64,000 nucleotides of DNA from Marinomonas algicola (GCF_014805825.1 NZ_CP061942.1:85272-149271); one strand, 5' to 3'; positions 42,651 to 52,948 are shown, counted from the first letter of the stretch. Program-made: numbers and translations. Notes: generated by a model from the letters alone, not told the origin.

Positions 42651-44676
42651 GGGCTCTCAATAAAGACAGTCACCTTTTGTTTATCAATGTACAAATAGGT
42701 AGCAGAAGGAGCATCGAACCCCGTTAATAATTTATCTACCACAATCAGCAAACGCATTTGACCAGGCTCTTTGATAAAGCGCTGCTTTACCTCTTTCTCA
42801 AACTCTTCAACCAACTTAGCCGCTTCGTCTTCAGACTTTTCAAAATAATCCGCCAGCATTTTACGATAAACATCGTACTTAAACAGCTTCTCGGTTAAGC
42901 CTTCGCCAGCCTCTTCCCCTTTAATATCAGATGCCATCGGTTTATAGCTGGTGACAATGGCACACTTATCTTTAAAGTCTGTTTGGCTAAACATTTCATA
43001 TACCTTGCACGCCTGATACACACTGGCGCGCACCAACATGGCGTTACCACGACCGTCCATAAGACGTGGCTTGGTTTCCATATCCATTAAGATATCATTC
43101 ACAATTTGTTGTAAACGAGACTTACTGGATAGCACTTTTTGCATCGTGCCCCAACGTTGTTTTAATTGCGTCTTGTTGTAAGGCGTCAACTCGCGTGTTT
43201 TTACATCAAACCATTCATCAATTTTTTCTGCGAGGTAATCGTCTGGTCGATGTCGCGCACTTCGTAGCGCAAATCCAATACCACACCATCTTTGACCGCT
43301 TCATTAAATTTATAGGTATGAATATAAGGGCCAAACACTTCGAGAGATTTGCGTTTATCTTTTTTAAGCAGCGGTGTACCGGTAAAACCAATAAACATGG
43401 GCTCTGGAACTGGCTCTGGGTCATTTTCAGCCACCAAAATAGCTTTCATCGCTTCATGCAAAGCGCCCGATTGAGTACGGTGACACTCATCGACAAAGAC
43501 AAATAAATTACCTTTAACCGAAAAGTCTTTAGGCAGGTTTTTCTTTAATTCTTCAATATAATCTTGAGTCGCTAAGTCTTCTGATTGTTCGCCCTTACGG
43601 CCAAACTTATGCACCAATGAACACATCAACCAAGGGTTAGGCTCGTTCAAGCTAGACAGCAAATGAGCGCCACTTTTACTGCGTTCTATCTCTTCATCAA
43701 CACCTTTAAAAACCCGCTCAATCTGCTCATCTAACTCGGTGCGGTCAGTAATAATTAAGACACGAGCATCTTTTACATTCTCACGTATCCATTTAGCCAA
43801 CCACACCATGGTTAAGCTCTTACCTGACCCTTGAGTGTGCCAAATAATACCGCCTTCACGACGAACAATATGTTGCTTAGCCGCCTGAATACCAAAATAT
43901 TGGTTATGGTGGCAGGTCTTTTTAACGCCACTATCGAAAACAATATAATCGTGAATAATTTCTAAGAAACGAGCTTTATTACACACCTGTGCTAGATGCC
44001 GATCAAGTGGGCTGGCACAATCAATTTCGCTGTCTTCCTTCCATTCGAGATAGTATTTTTCTGGGGTTTCAATGGTACCGTAACGTAAACCTTGTGAATC
44101 ATTACCCGCCATCACCAACTGCATAGTGGTGAAAAAATTACGGATGAAATCTTTTTTCTGGTTATCTAGGTTTTGGCGTACTCCCTCACCAAAGGATACC
44201 GACAAGCGCTTTAGCTCAATCACGCCCAAAGCAATACCGTTCACATATAAAACAATGTCGGGACGCTTGGTTTTAGGAGACAGGTTCTCCCCTTTTACCG
44301 AAACCTCTTCGGCTATAGCAAAATAGTTCGCTTCAGGGTTTTTCCAATCAATCAACCATACGGTTTGCTTGACTTCACCCGCGCCGGTTTTTTCTTTCAC
44401 GCCATAACGTAATAAGCGATAAACGGCTTTGTTTACATCATAAAGCTTTTTACCCTCACCCAAGGCAGCAGCCGTATCTAAGCGACGAATCGATTTTTCG
44501 ACCAACAAAGGCTCAACACCACGCGACAACAACCACTGTCGCAAGTATTCTGGCTCGATGTTTTTATTGCCTTCTCTATCTTGCCAATCGCCAAGATAGT
44601 CATAACCCAGTTCTGTCTGAAAAAAACTAACTACTCTGTTCTGGGTGATTCTTTCCCTTTGGCCTACGTTACTCAT
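42650..44676 (-). pseudogene. Second type I restriction subunit R, frameshifted and truncated
   Basis: Frame 1 (44676-43201, 491 residues): nuclease domain with DIVLYVNGIALGVIELKRLS, Walker A IIWHTQGSGKSLTMVWLA, ADARVLIITDRTELDEQ-type region and VFVDECHRTQSGALHEAM, FIGFTGTPLLKKDK. Frame 2 (to 42650): LTPYNKTQLKQRWGTMQKVL up to LLTGFDAPSATYLYIDK. The shift is at a run of six A (43222-43227); one more A joins them. The C-terminal 300 or so residues are missing where the oxidoreductase fragment begins. No hsdM or hsdS partner is adjacent. It is unrelated in detail to the hsdR at 24942. Confidence 0.88.
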
Positions 44677-44790
44677 GGTTTATTCCTTTTTACACATCCA
44701 GTATGACGAGACATACTAACTAATTATAAAGAGCTTACTTAAAAGGCGATAAAGGGGCTAGCGGTCTTGTACAACAGCCTAATTAACCCG

Positions 44791-44818
44791 TTTCAATACG
44801 ACTATTTAATGCTATAAT
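44791..44818 (+). promoter_or_regulatory. Putative promoter of the small gene at 44843
   Basis: TATAAT at 44813-44818 with TTTCAA 16 bases upstream (44791-44796). A ribosome site AGGAGA follows at 44831-44836. The -35 match is weak but the -10 is perfect. Confidence 0.5.
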
Positions 44819-44842
44819 ATTCCCCTAACTAGGAGAAACGCA

Positions 44843-45001
44843 ATGACAAGCAGACCAAAGAAAAAAGTAGCTAAATCTAAGCTAATTCGCGCTGCAGCAA
44901 GCTCAAGTGCGATAGAAACAGGCGTTCCTACCAAAATAATTGAAGCTAAATTGAACAGCCAAAGTGGCAAGTTTAAACATTTATCTCTAGCTTCTGCATA
45001 A
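44843..45001 (+). CDS. Small basic protein (52 residues)
   Basis: Short but well supported: perfect TATAAT box, AGGAGA ribosome site 6 bases before the ATG. The product starts MTSRPKKKVAKSKLIRAAAS and ends SGKFKHLSLASA. Lys-rich N-terminus and a possible HTH-like helix SAIETGVPTKIIEAKL. It is convergent with the Fic gene (15-base gap) and divergent from the broken hsdR. Might be a small regulator or antitoxin of its neighbours; that is a guess. Confidence 0.6.
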   Translation: MTSRPKKKVAKSKLIRAAASSSAIETGVPTKIIEAKLNSQSGKFKHLSLASA

Positions 45002-45015
45002 CAAAACACATGCGC

Positions 45016-45624
45016 TTACTTCAAAACATCTCGAACTAAGCGCTCAATATGCTGATAATCCCCTGAGACGCTGGCTTGAATCGACTTGAAATAAAATTCT
45101 TTATTGTCATCCCAAAGTTCATAATCCAGTACATCAAAGCCCGCCTGAACAGCACACACATCCATAAACAAACGAGAGAGCCGCCCATTTCCTTCTCTGT
45201 ATGGGTGTATCAAAATAAACTCAACATGGCTTTGTGCCAAAAAAGAAATAACCGCTTCTTCGTCAAGCTGCGAAAGACACTCAAATTGAGAGAGAAAGTC
45301 ACTTTCAAACTGTTGCAGCAATTTGGGGATTTGTTTAGCGGCGGCAAAGTGGAAGCCACCTTTACTCATATTGACAGAGCGGTACTCACCTGCCCACTCA
45401 TAAAGGTTTCCGAGCCACATTCTGTGCCAATTTGTAATGTCTACTGCCGTTAATACTGAATGGTCCGTCTCACTCAAAATATGTTCATACAATTGAATGA
45501 GCAGCTCAGTTTCAGCCTCATTGATATCATCGACCGTTATAATACCTAGCTTATTCTTTAATATAGCTTCATTTGAACCAGGTTCAAACTCACCTTCACT
45601 AGTGGTCACTTCGTACTTGGCCAT
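45016..45624 (-). CDS. Fic-domain protein (AMPylase family)
   Basis: A 202-residue Fic protein with the complete active-site loop FILIHPYREGNGRLSRLFMD (consensus HPFx(D/E)GNGR) near residues 125-145. Fic enzymes transfer AMP or other phosphate-linked groups to target proteins. I do not see a clear inhibitory (S/T)xxxE(G/N) helix in the N-terminal region, so how it is controlled is unclear; it could belong to a toxin-antitoxin arrangement or to the surrounding defence genes. It stands alone on the minus strand between a DUF262 pair and a small convergent gene. Confidence 0.85.
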   Translation of the reverse strand: MAKYEVTTSEGEFEPGSNEAILKNKLGIITVDDINEAETELLIQLYEHILSETDHSVLTAVDITNWHRMWLGNLYEWAGEYRSVNMSKGGFHFAAAKQIPKLLQQFESDFLSQFECLSQLDEEAVISFLAQSHVEFILIHPYREGNGRLSRLFMDVCAVQAGFDVLDYELWDDNKEFYFKSIQASVSGDYQHIERLVRDVLK

Positions 45625-45750
45625 TACACTAAGCCCCTGTGAATTTAGTCAATTATAATGTAAAGCGTGCGTTCATCCGTAACATCCTTGTTTGTAAAAC
45701 GCTCGATTAATACGATCGTTTATTTCACATCTCCTTCTACCAACAGTTTT

Positions 45751-47883
45751 CTATAACTCAGCATCTATGCTTAGATTAAGATTATCTGCCAAAACTCTAA
45801 ACATTTGAGTTTCATGCTCTTGAATAGTAATCGCTGATTCCTCTGCAGATTTACTCCAAGCATCTGCCTGCTTAAGCATTAATTCCAACTTCAAGCTTAA
45901 AGGCGCCATGATTTTACGCCTTGCGTTGAGTATTTTGGCTTTCTGTTCAGGTCCGTCATTACTCAGTGACGAATTATCAGAACTTGTTAATAAGCAAAGG
46001 TTACCAAAGCTATGTAAGGCAGCAGGGCCTAACTTCTCGTTCGCTTTGGGTGTTTGTGGCGAAAAGTGCTCTACGCTATTATTCATACTGAATCTAAAGC
46101 CAGATTTATAAGCTGCGATGCTGTCTGTACTGCTCCCCCTATCTTTCCATAGCAAATAATCTAAGTAGTTAAATACGAATAATCTCACTTGGCCGTAGCG
46201 CAAAAAGCCTTTGGCATAGTTAACAGAGGCTAAAATTTCAGTCTCAGATTTAACTCCGACTTCGCTGTTTACTTTGTCAATTGTATAGATAAAGTGAGGA
46301 TAATCTTGAGGCTCAGCCGTAAGATAACGGTTAACCATAAATGCTTTAGCCAGATCTTTTAAAAAACCTAAATACGCTTCTGAGCTAACAGGCTTATCTT
46401 GCTGGTCTAGCCAATACAGCACAGCAGACAGCCAATTTTTACTGGAATTGGTTGGGTAAGAAACATGGAATGCAGAAAGCAACATCAAGCATGAGTCATT
46501 ATCAGCTTCTGAATCATCTAGCCTACTAAAGGTATTAACATAACTAGAGCCATTTTTGCCAAACTTATAATGCTTTAAAGACCAATCTTCACCCTTGCCA
46601 CCTGTTTTCTCACGCTTAACAATAAAGCGATCAAATAAATAACGATATTTTAAAAGCGTAAAAACGAATAATTTAGCCTTTTTTGCATCGTCACCAATAT
46701 GCATTTTAAAAGACCCAATCAGCGCCTTATCGTCTAAAGGTGGAAGCTCATCCGTTGAATTGTTTTTTACATAAAGACGCAGAACCTGCATCAAAAAGTT
46801 GGGGAAATCGATAACACTGGTAAACCGCTCTTCACGGCCATCATCGTCATCGTTAGATTCATTGCCGTTATTAACTGTTACTTTTTGGCCTAATTTAAGT
46901 GAGGCTTCCAAACTAAACGTTATGCGGCTTTCTTTACTGGTGCTTTCTGAGCTGCTCCCTATACTATTTTTAGGCGCTGAATTGTCATTAGCAACTTTAG
47001 GGTAAATAGCATCGCGTAAATTGTTAAAATTATTGAACTTAAAACCTTCGTAATTATCTTCAAATATTTTCTTACGCTCTGCCACTGAAAAGCGCGTTTG
47101 TGCATAACGACTCATGTCAGAACAGGCTAACCAGATCGTTTGAATGGTCGCCATATCGTGCACGTTATTTTGCACTGCTGATAGTAAATTCGCTTTTACA
47201 ATTTCATGCTTTTCTAGCTGCTCGCCGCGGTTATTCATCACTTCAAAATAGTGGCTAACATCGGTATTGGCAGGCACACTAACGCGTAGAATTTTTACTT
47301 GTTTTAACAAATATTCAGCAAAGTTTTTAAAGGCCTCATCATTTTTGGTATCTGTAAAAATATCCGTTATAACACTGTCGATAACTTTAATGCCATTAAG
47401 CATAGATGGAGAAAGAGTTTCAATATTCAAGGCGTTGATAGCCGCCAAAAAATCATTAGAGGCACTGCCACTTGACTCCTTTGGTGTGCTAAGTGCCTGA
47501 TAAAAACTCTCTAGGCTGCTACGCGATATTGGGCGGCTTTCAAAGTCTAAGTTGGTTTTTTCATACCAGTCAAACAACTCTGGAAGGCGAAACTTTAAAT
47601 AACAAGCGATTAAGGTAAGCGTGGTAAAGCGCTGTTGGCCATCCAATATTTCGTAAATACCTTGTTTTTCATGCACGACCAAACTACCCACATAGTAAAA
47701 ACCTTTGCTCTCTTCTTTTTTAACATCGTCTTTTTTGGCAAAGTCATTTATATCTACAATCAATTGCTGTATCTGCGTCTTACCCCAATCGTAGTTGCGC
47801 TGATATACAGGTATTTTGTAGTAGGTGTCACTCTGAAATAATTTTTTTAAGCAAAGGCTAGTAGGCAGATCATTACTGTACAT
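45751..47883 (-). CDS. DUF262/DUF1524 protein (GmrSD/SspE-like)
   Basis: Started at ATG 47883 (MYSNDLPTS), 710 residues; the frame extends 21 codons further but overlaps the upstream gene more. N-terminal DUF262 domain: KIPVYQRNYDWGKTQIQQLI, and EILDGQQRFTTLTLIACYLK, the DGQQR motif needed for NTP hydrolysis in studied members. The C-terminal part looks like a DUF1524 HNH-type nuclease: NSVEHFSPQTPKANEKLGPA, then LHSFGNLCLLTSSDNSSLSN. Such proteins restrict modified DNA (GmrSD) or phosphorothioate-sensitive phage (SspE). It overlaps the other DUF262 gene by 11 bases, so they are co-expressed. Confidence 0.82.
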   Translation of the reverse strand: MYSNDLPTSLCLKKLFQSDTYYKIPVYQRNYDWGKTQIQQLIVDINDFAKKDDVKKEESKGFYYVGSLVVHEKQGIYEILDGQQRFTTLTLIACYLKFRLPELFDWYEKTNLDFESRPISRSSLESFYQALSTPKESSGSASNDFLAAINALNIETLSPSMLNGIKVIDSVITDIFTDTKNDEAFKNFAEYLLKQVKILRVSVPANTDVSHYFEVMNNRGEQLEKHEIVKANLLSAVQNNVHDMATIQTIWLACSDMSRYAQTRFSVAERKKIFEDNYEGFKFNNFNNLRDAIYPKVANDNSAPKNSIGSSSESTSKESRITFSLEASLKLGQKVTVNNGNESNDDDDGREERFTSVIDFPNFLMQVLRLYVKNNSTDELPPLDDKALIGSFKMHIGDDAKKAKLFVFTLLKYRYLFDRFIVKREKTGGKGEDWSLKHYKFGKNGSSYVNTFSRLDDSEADNDSCLMLLSAFHVSYPTNSSKNWLSAVLYWLDQQDKPVSSEAYLGFLKDLAKAFMVNRYLTAEPQDYPHFIYTIDKVNSEVGVKSETEILASVNYAKGFLRYGQVRLFVFNYLDYLLWKDRGSSTDSIAAYKSGFRFSMNNSVEHFSPQTPKANEKLGPAALHSFGNLCLLTSSDNSSLSNDGPEQKAKILNARRKIMAPLSLKLELMLKQADAWSKSAEESAITIQEHETQMFRVLADNLNLSIDAEL

Positions 47884-49474
47884 TTGGAGTTGCCTCTTTT
47901 GTTGGGGAGCAATAACCAAGGTCACTAAATAGAATTTTAATCCCACACAATTTATCTATATTTTTCTTCTCTATTGTTTCATAAATTGCTTGAGCTAGAT
48001 TGATTTCAATTTGGGGCAAAGGCTTATTTAAAAAATCCGCAGGGGTTAATGACTGATGCAAACGCACAAACAAATTATTTTCTCTAACATGCTTTTCGAT
48101 CCCCTGAAGATAAACACTGCCTTTTTCTAATCGAAGCGAATACGCCCAGATAAAAATATACTCAATCGCCCTGGGTAAATCTTGCGTACCAAAGCGATCG
48201 TAATAGCACAAAACTAAAGCATCAAACATGCGGCGAACATATCGATCACCTTGGCGCCATCGTCCTTCATAACTGTAATTTTTTATTTCCCCCTCCACAC
48301 CACTCTCATTTGCTTTCTTATTATTCAAAACCTGCATTATCACTAATGCTGTAGGTCTTATGCTCTTAGTAGGTAATGCTTTTTGTTGGGTATCATGGTG
48401 ATACAGTGCACTTTGTAGCCAATTGTTATCCTCTGCGGCAATACTGTTTTTTAACAGCGGCTTAATCAGCATTTGGTAATGTGTCACCCATTCAAAAAAT
48501 CGGCGGCCATTAATCATAGTTTGTGTTAGTTGAAACGGGTAAGCCATGGGCTGTAAATCCAGCTTACGATGTGGGTGCTGGATATAGCTATCTATCGTGC
48601 CATCAATCACACGCAATCCCTGCTGAAATGGATAGTTGTTCTCACCCAAACTTACGCCTTTAAACAAGCCTGCTTTCGCTTTAGTAAACCCCATCGCCCT
48701 TTGACCTGCACTCCAACGACGCGCGGGGTATAAATAATTGGCAAATAAGTTTTTCAGCCTTGTGGTATCTTGCCGTTCCCAATACTCAACAACCTCTTGT
48801 TTTACGGCATTTTCAGATTCTGGAAACTCACGCAAGTGAAAGGCTTTAAGTAAATCGTGAGGGTTTAAATCGAGGCCTCGGGCATTTTGCGAGTCGAAAA
48901 ATTGAAAGGCTTCAGACAATTCATTCAGCGTTACCTGTACCACTTCGCAGTGATTTAACAAAAAATCCAATACGTCTTCGGTGAAGTCGGGGCTATTCAC
49001 AAAGCGTTGAATAATTGTGTGGTTTTTACTTACATTTTTTTGCGTTTCACTGCAATTGGGTAGTTTTATATCAACTGGGATAAAATCTTTAAGCTGTTCA
49101 CTAAACTTACCCGCTTTGGCGATGGTTAACACAAGCAATAATGTTAAGCTGCGCTGCTGACCATCCACCACATCTAAGCTTTTTCTTTTTTTACCTTTTT
49201 TATCTTCACCTTCTTTGTCTTCACGGCTGTTTTTATGCAACACCACTGTGCCTAAGCGGTAGGCATTATCGGCATTAAACATCACTCCGCGGCTATGGCT
49301 TAATCGCTTGGTTTGATAGCTTAGGTCGGTGATTAAGTCGGTGATGTTTTTCTCACCCCAGCGATAAGGCCGCTGGTAAAAAGGGATCTCTAAATTCATC
49401 TCGGCATAATTTTCACATGATAAAAAATCTGAAATTTTAACAACCGTTGCGATACTTTCAAAATGCTTATCCAT
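47873..49474 (-). CDS. DUF262 protein, first of a tandem pair
   Basis: A 533-residue protein with the DUF262 signatures LEIPFYQRPYRWGEKNITDL and LDVVDGQQRSLTLLLVLTIA. I see no HNH motif in its C-terminal half, unlike its partner, so it may be the NTPase/sensor of the pair while the next protein holds the nuclease. FFDSQNARGLDLNPHDLLKA matches the conserved DUF262 NxRGxxLxxxDLL(K) block. The tandem arrangement and overlap imply a two-protein complex. Intact. Confidence 0.8.
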   Translation of the reverse strand: MDKHFESIATVVKISDFLSCENYAEMNLEIPFYQRPYRWGEKNITDLITDLSYQTKRLSHSRGVMFNADNAYRLGTVVLHKNSREDKEGEDKKGKKRKSLDVVDGQQRSLTLLLVLTIAKAGKFSEQLKDFIPVDIKLPNCSETQKNVSKNHTIIQRFVNSPDFTEDVLDFLLNHCEVVQVTLNELSEAFQFFDSQNARGLDLNPHDLLKAFHLREFPESENAVKQEVVEYWERQDTTRLKNLFANYLYPARRWSAGQRAMGFTKAKAGLFKGVSLGENNYPFQQGLRVIDGTIDSYIQHPHRKLDLQPMAYPFQLTQTMINGRRFFEWVTHYQMLIKPLLKNSIAAEDNNWLQSALYHHDTQQKALPTKSIRPTALVIMQVLNNKKANESGVEGEIKNYSYEGRWRQGDRYVRRMFDALVLCYYDRFGTQDLPRAIEYIFIWAYSLRLEKGSVYLQGIEKHVRENNLFVRLHQSLTPADFLNKPLPQIEINLAQAIYETIEKKNIDKLCGIKILFSDLGYCSPTKEATPNVQ

Positions 49475-49779
49475 ATATTAAAATCAACCTCATAATTCCA
49501 TATAAATAACTTTTTATTAGGTTATTTTCCATTTTCAAAAAGCCAGCAAGATTTGATAAATTTATATAAACTAAAACCTCCATTATATTTTACCAATACA
49601 ATGAAAATAAATGGTTTCCTAGCTGTTATTAACGTATAAAATCATAAAACTAAAGATAAAATCCAGTCTTAAAACTATACCTTTCAAGCACGACAATATA
49701 ATGTCGCTATATAACCCTAAATTCAGATAATAGGTGCGACTGATATAAGTCGCCACGATGCAGAGCAGTTTATCCTTCT

Positions 49780-49912
49780 CCATGACTGTCATGATAGGTG
49801 CGTATTCCACGACTAATCGATTAAGCGTAGAGTGATCAACATTAATACCTCGTTCCAGCATTATTTCTTCTAGATCGCGATATGAAACGGCATATCTAAC
49901 GTAGAAGAACCC
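49780..49912 (-). pseudogene. IS6-family transposase fragment
   Basis: Minus-strand frame FFYVRYAVSYRDLEEIMLER then GINVDHSTLNRLVVEYAP matches the N-terminal HTH part of IS6/IS240 transposases. It loses similarity after about 45 residues. The frame continues to 49619 as meaningless sequence. It abuts the IS66 fragment at 49914. The 300 bases from 49475 to 49779 hold nothing else I can recognise. Confidence 0.7.
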
Positions 49913-49913
49913 A

Positions 49914-50261
49914 TTAAGGTGCGCGTCTGTAACGCTTAAATTGTCGATATTTTTCCACTTTTATACCCTCTAATACATGTTGTAATTCAAGTGGGCTGAA
50001 GGCGTATTTATCGTGCGCTGATTCTTGGTAGTGGTACAGACCTTGAGCTAAGCGTTTGCACCAAATGCAGTAACCAGAGGGTTCAAAATAGAGAGTTTTC
50101 ATTTGCGTTTTACGACGGTTAATGAAGACAAAATGCCCGCTGAGTGGACTTTTTTTGATCTGTTGTTTGATGAGTTCCAATAGTCCCTGATAAGACTTAC
50201 GCATATCAGTGGGTTGGGTATGCAACCAGATTTTAGCGCTGGGGTCAGGCATAAACATCAT
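49914..50261 (-). CDS. tnpB: IS66 accessory protein TnpB (fragment element)
   Basis: A 115-residue TnpB: MPDPSAKIWLHTQPTDMRKS, YQGLLELIKQQIKK, and GHFVFINRRKTQMKTLYFEP, then YCIWCKRLAQGLYHY. It seems complete, with its start overlapping the tnpA end. Differs from the other two TnpB proteins in the window, so it comes from another IS66 type. Not useful alone since tnpC is gone. Confidence 0.85.
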   Translation of the reverse strand: MMFMPDPSAKIWLHTQPTDMRKSYQGLLELIKQQIKKSPLSGHFVFINRRKTQMKTLYFEPSGYCIWCKRLAQGLYHYQESAHDKYAFSPLELQHVLEGIKVEKYRQFKRYRRAP

Positions 50262-50542
50262 TCACGACTCAATCGAAGTTCAATACCATCGCCTAAACAC
50301 AGGGTAATGTTCCAACGTTCAGAACCTGAGAGAGTAGAAACGTGACTGAGGTCGATAAAGTCGGGTTGAGTGGAATCGGTTGAGGTTTTGGTGCTCGAAA
50401 AATGTTGACGCCATTTGCTAAAACTGAAGTAATTGATGTGATGCTGTTCGCAGTATTGAGGAGCCGACAAATCAGACTGAGCTTGATTATCAATGATTTT
50501 TTGTCATTCAGAAGAAGAGCGACGGGTGTAGGTTTTGATCAT
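50258..50542 (-). pseudogene. IS66 TnpA with in-frame TGA
   Basis: Starts at ATG 50542 (MIKTYTRRSSSE), meets TGA at 50516-50514 (codon 9-10 after SSSE, likely a former Trp), then continues in frame QKIIDNQAQSDLSAPQYCEQ, HHINYFSFSKWRQHFS and ends SRE overlapping tnpB. One nonsense change only. Confidence 0.75.
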
Positions 50543-50625
50543 GGGATGAACTCCGTATGAGATAAAAACAGAATCGAGTGTAGACTGGAAACAGATGGGA
50601 TTGAATAACGGCGTGAAATGAACGC

Positions 50626-51003
50626 TTACAAAGCTAAACCCCAGAAGCTTGCCTCTGTATCAAACTCACCTACCCTTCTGCCAAGGCTCCAGGCTTCCTC
50701 ATAAATGTTTTCTATTTCTCTTTCATCATTCGTAGAAAATTTTTTGTTTTCCTGAAAAAACAATTCTGACTTGTAGTAGTTCTCAATGGTGGTAGCAAAA
50801 TTGATATCTGAAAAATCAGGCTCATTATTTTCACACATTGAACTTAATGATGTCTTAGCCTGAAGTTCTAGGTGTTCCATTGGAGAGCTTGTGCAACCCG
50901 TCAAAAGCGTCACCGTGATCGCACTTATTGCGTAGAATAATTGCTTTTGAGCCCTCTCTGATGGTGTCAATTTGAAAGTTTGGAACATTGGTGTACGCGA
51001 CAT
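50626..51003 (-). CDS. Lipoprotein, C-terminus cut by IS66
   Basis: A 125-residue frame with a lipoprotein signal: FYAISAITVTLLTGCTSS, lipobox LTGC near residue 37. The N-terminal 22 residues before the hydrophobic stretch are unusual, so a start further in is possible. The mature part is helical (NEPDFSDINFATTIENYYKS, NIYEEAWSLGRRVGEFDTEA). Its stop codon TAA is inside the IS66 terminal repeat (50623-50629), so the real protein was longer. Another IS66 lies 40 bases upstream, probably between it and its promoter. Confidence 0.55.
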   Translation of the reverse strand: MSRTPMFQTFKLTPSERAQKQLFYAISAITVTLLTGCTSSPMEHLELQAKTSLSSMCENNEPDFSDINFATTIENYYKSELFFQENKKFSTNDEREIENIYEEAWSLGRRVGEFDTEASFWGLAL

Positions 51004-51051
51004 TGAGAAACTCCATTAATGAAATATTTTCGGTGGGAACAGTGTAAGCGC

Positions 51052-52544
51052 CTAACCAACCACGTCCTTGCAGAACCAAGGCAGCAATGCTTCGATATCG
51101 GCTACACTTTTTGCATTAGGGAGCGTCTCGAAGACCTTTTTCAACCAATCGTATTCATTAAGGCCATTGGCTTTGGCTGTTTCGATAAGACTGTATAAGT
51201 TTGCACTGGCTGTCGCGCCTGCCTGGCTTTTGCTAAAGAGCCAGTTTTTACGTCCAATCGCATAAGGACGGATGGCTCGTTCTGCTGCATTGTTATCAAT
51301 TGGGTAATGACCTTCTTCAACATAACCGATGAGCCGATCCCATTGATTATTCAGATACACCAATGCCTTCCCTATCGTCGTTTTTGGGGCAACATGAAGT
51401 AGGCTTTTATCCATCCATATTTTGAGCGCTTCTAAAATCGGTACCGCCTTTTCCTGGCGCACTTCTCGGCGTTTATCAGGGGGCGCATCTTTGATGTGTT
51501 GTTCGATGGCATACAATTTTTGGATGCTGTTCAGGGCTTGATCCGCTTTCCCTATTTTACCTTTAGGCTGTGTATCTTTGGCTTCTTTAAACTTGCGTCG
51601 TGCATGAGCCCAACAACCTAAACGTTTTATCTGATACTCATTACACGCTTTTTGATACCACTCATACCCATCTACCATAATGGCGAAGATAACAGCTGCA
51701 GCGGGACTGATTGGGCACGGCTATCTGCATAGTGAAACACGCAAGCAGGTCGAGCGCCTGTGCTGCGCATGACCCACATGTAACTTTTGCTTTGAACTGT
51801 TTTCCCCGGTTCATCCAAGACCTGTAATGTGGTTTCATCCATGTGTAAACACGGTTGCTGTTGAAACGAGTCGGTCAGGAGGTTGATCAACGGTTGCACA
51901 AGTTCACCACATTTAATCATCCAGTTTGCTAGATTGGTTCGATCCATGTCGATACCAATACGTTTGAACATCTCACTTTGGCGATACAACGGCAGAGCAT
52001 CGGCGTATTTACTGGTGGCAACGAAGGCAAGTAACCCGGGGCTTGCAATGCTCTTTTCAATGGGCTGTTTGGGCTTGCTAGCCGTTACTACATGGCTACT
52101 ACAACATGGGCAAGCATACGTTAAACGCTTGTGACGTAATACTTTGATTTGTGCGGGGATGATGTCCAATTGTTCATGATCTTCACTGCCTATGACGTTC
52201 AGTTCGCTCCCATCATGAGGGCAAACTTTTTCAGACTCTGGTAAGTCATACACAATGTCTTCGCATGGGAAGTCATCTGGAATACTGATGCGCGGTTTAC
52301 AACGGCGTGCGTGACCTTTTACTTCTGTGGTGTCTTCTTCATTAACAGGTATGTCTATGACGGTGTCTTCGGCTTCATTAAATAAGCCTAATTGATCTGG
52401 GGAGAGCTTTTCGCTGGAAGGGCTAAAACGTCGCTTCAACAGCAATTTGATCTGCTCATATAACGTGCCAATTTGCGCATCACGCTCAGCAAGTTGTGCA
52501 CGTAATTGATTAATCTCTTGTTGTAAAATCGTTACATTATCCAT
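51052..52544 (-). pseudogene. IS66 transposase TnpC, frameshifted
   Basis: Start ATG 52544 (MDNVTILQQEINQLRAQLAE, coiled coil). Recognisable blocks: LLKRRFSPSSEKLSPDQLGL, CSSHVVTASKPKQPIEKSI, HMDETTLQVLDEPGKTVQSK, then a shift near 51672-51700, after VPLQLL, where a few bases are lost. Frame 2 continues MVDGYEWYQKACNEYQIKRL, GCWAHARRKFKEA, NNAAERAIRPYAIGRKNWLF to 51052. All catalytic motifs exist but the frame is broken, so this copy cannot make its own full transposase. Confidence 0.88.
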
Positions 52545-52591
52545 ACGTGGATTATAACGATAAACGACGCAGTAAGCCCCAAAAAAATTGC

Positions 52592-52948
52592 TTAAGCTAC
52601 CTCGGTATAATGAAGTGATTGATGTGGCGTCAGTCGACTCATATCGAAACCACGCAGTAGCCAACTCCATTGTTCATGACTGATTGAGATGGTTGATTCA
52701 TTTTGTTTACGTGGCCATTTGAAGCGTTCTTTTTCCAAACGTTTCTGCCACAACGCAAACCCAGTATCATCCCAGTACAGCACTTTAATCTGAGTTCGTG
52801 ACTTGTTGCAGAACACAAACAATGCGGGCTCGCATGGGGCTAACGCCATCGCTTCGCTCACGATGACCGCAAGACCATTAATGGCTTTTCGAAAATCGAC
52901 GGGGTCACGATGCAAGTAAATGGGGGCATGGCTTGACCACTGAATCAT
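52592..52948 (-). CDS. tnpB: IS66 accessory protein TnpB
   Basis: A 118-residue TnpB: PIYLHRDPVDFRKAINGLAV, EPALFVFCNKSRTQIKVLYW and DDTGFALWQKRLEKERFKWP. Overlaps tnpA by the usual ATGA-type junction and precedes tnpC. Intact. Confidence 0.9.
   Translation of the reverse strand: MIQWSSHAPIYLHRDPVDFRKAINGLAVIVSEAMALAPCEPALFVFCNKSRTQIKVLYWDDTGFALWQKRLEKERFKWPRKQNESTISISHEQWSWLLRGFDMSRLTPHQSLHYTEVA

Larger units (their letters stand above)
49914..50629 (-). mobile_element. IS66-family fragment (tnpA, tnpB only)
   Basis: Right limit is a terminal repeat reading GTAAGCGTTCATTTCACGCC from 50629 on the minus strand. It holds tnpA and tnpB and stops at the IS6 fragment; tnpC and the other end are lost. 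It interrupts the lipoprotein gene at 50626. Confidence 0.8.
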
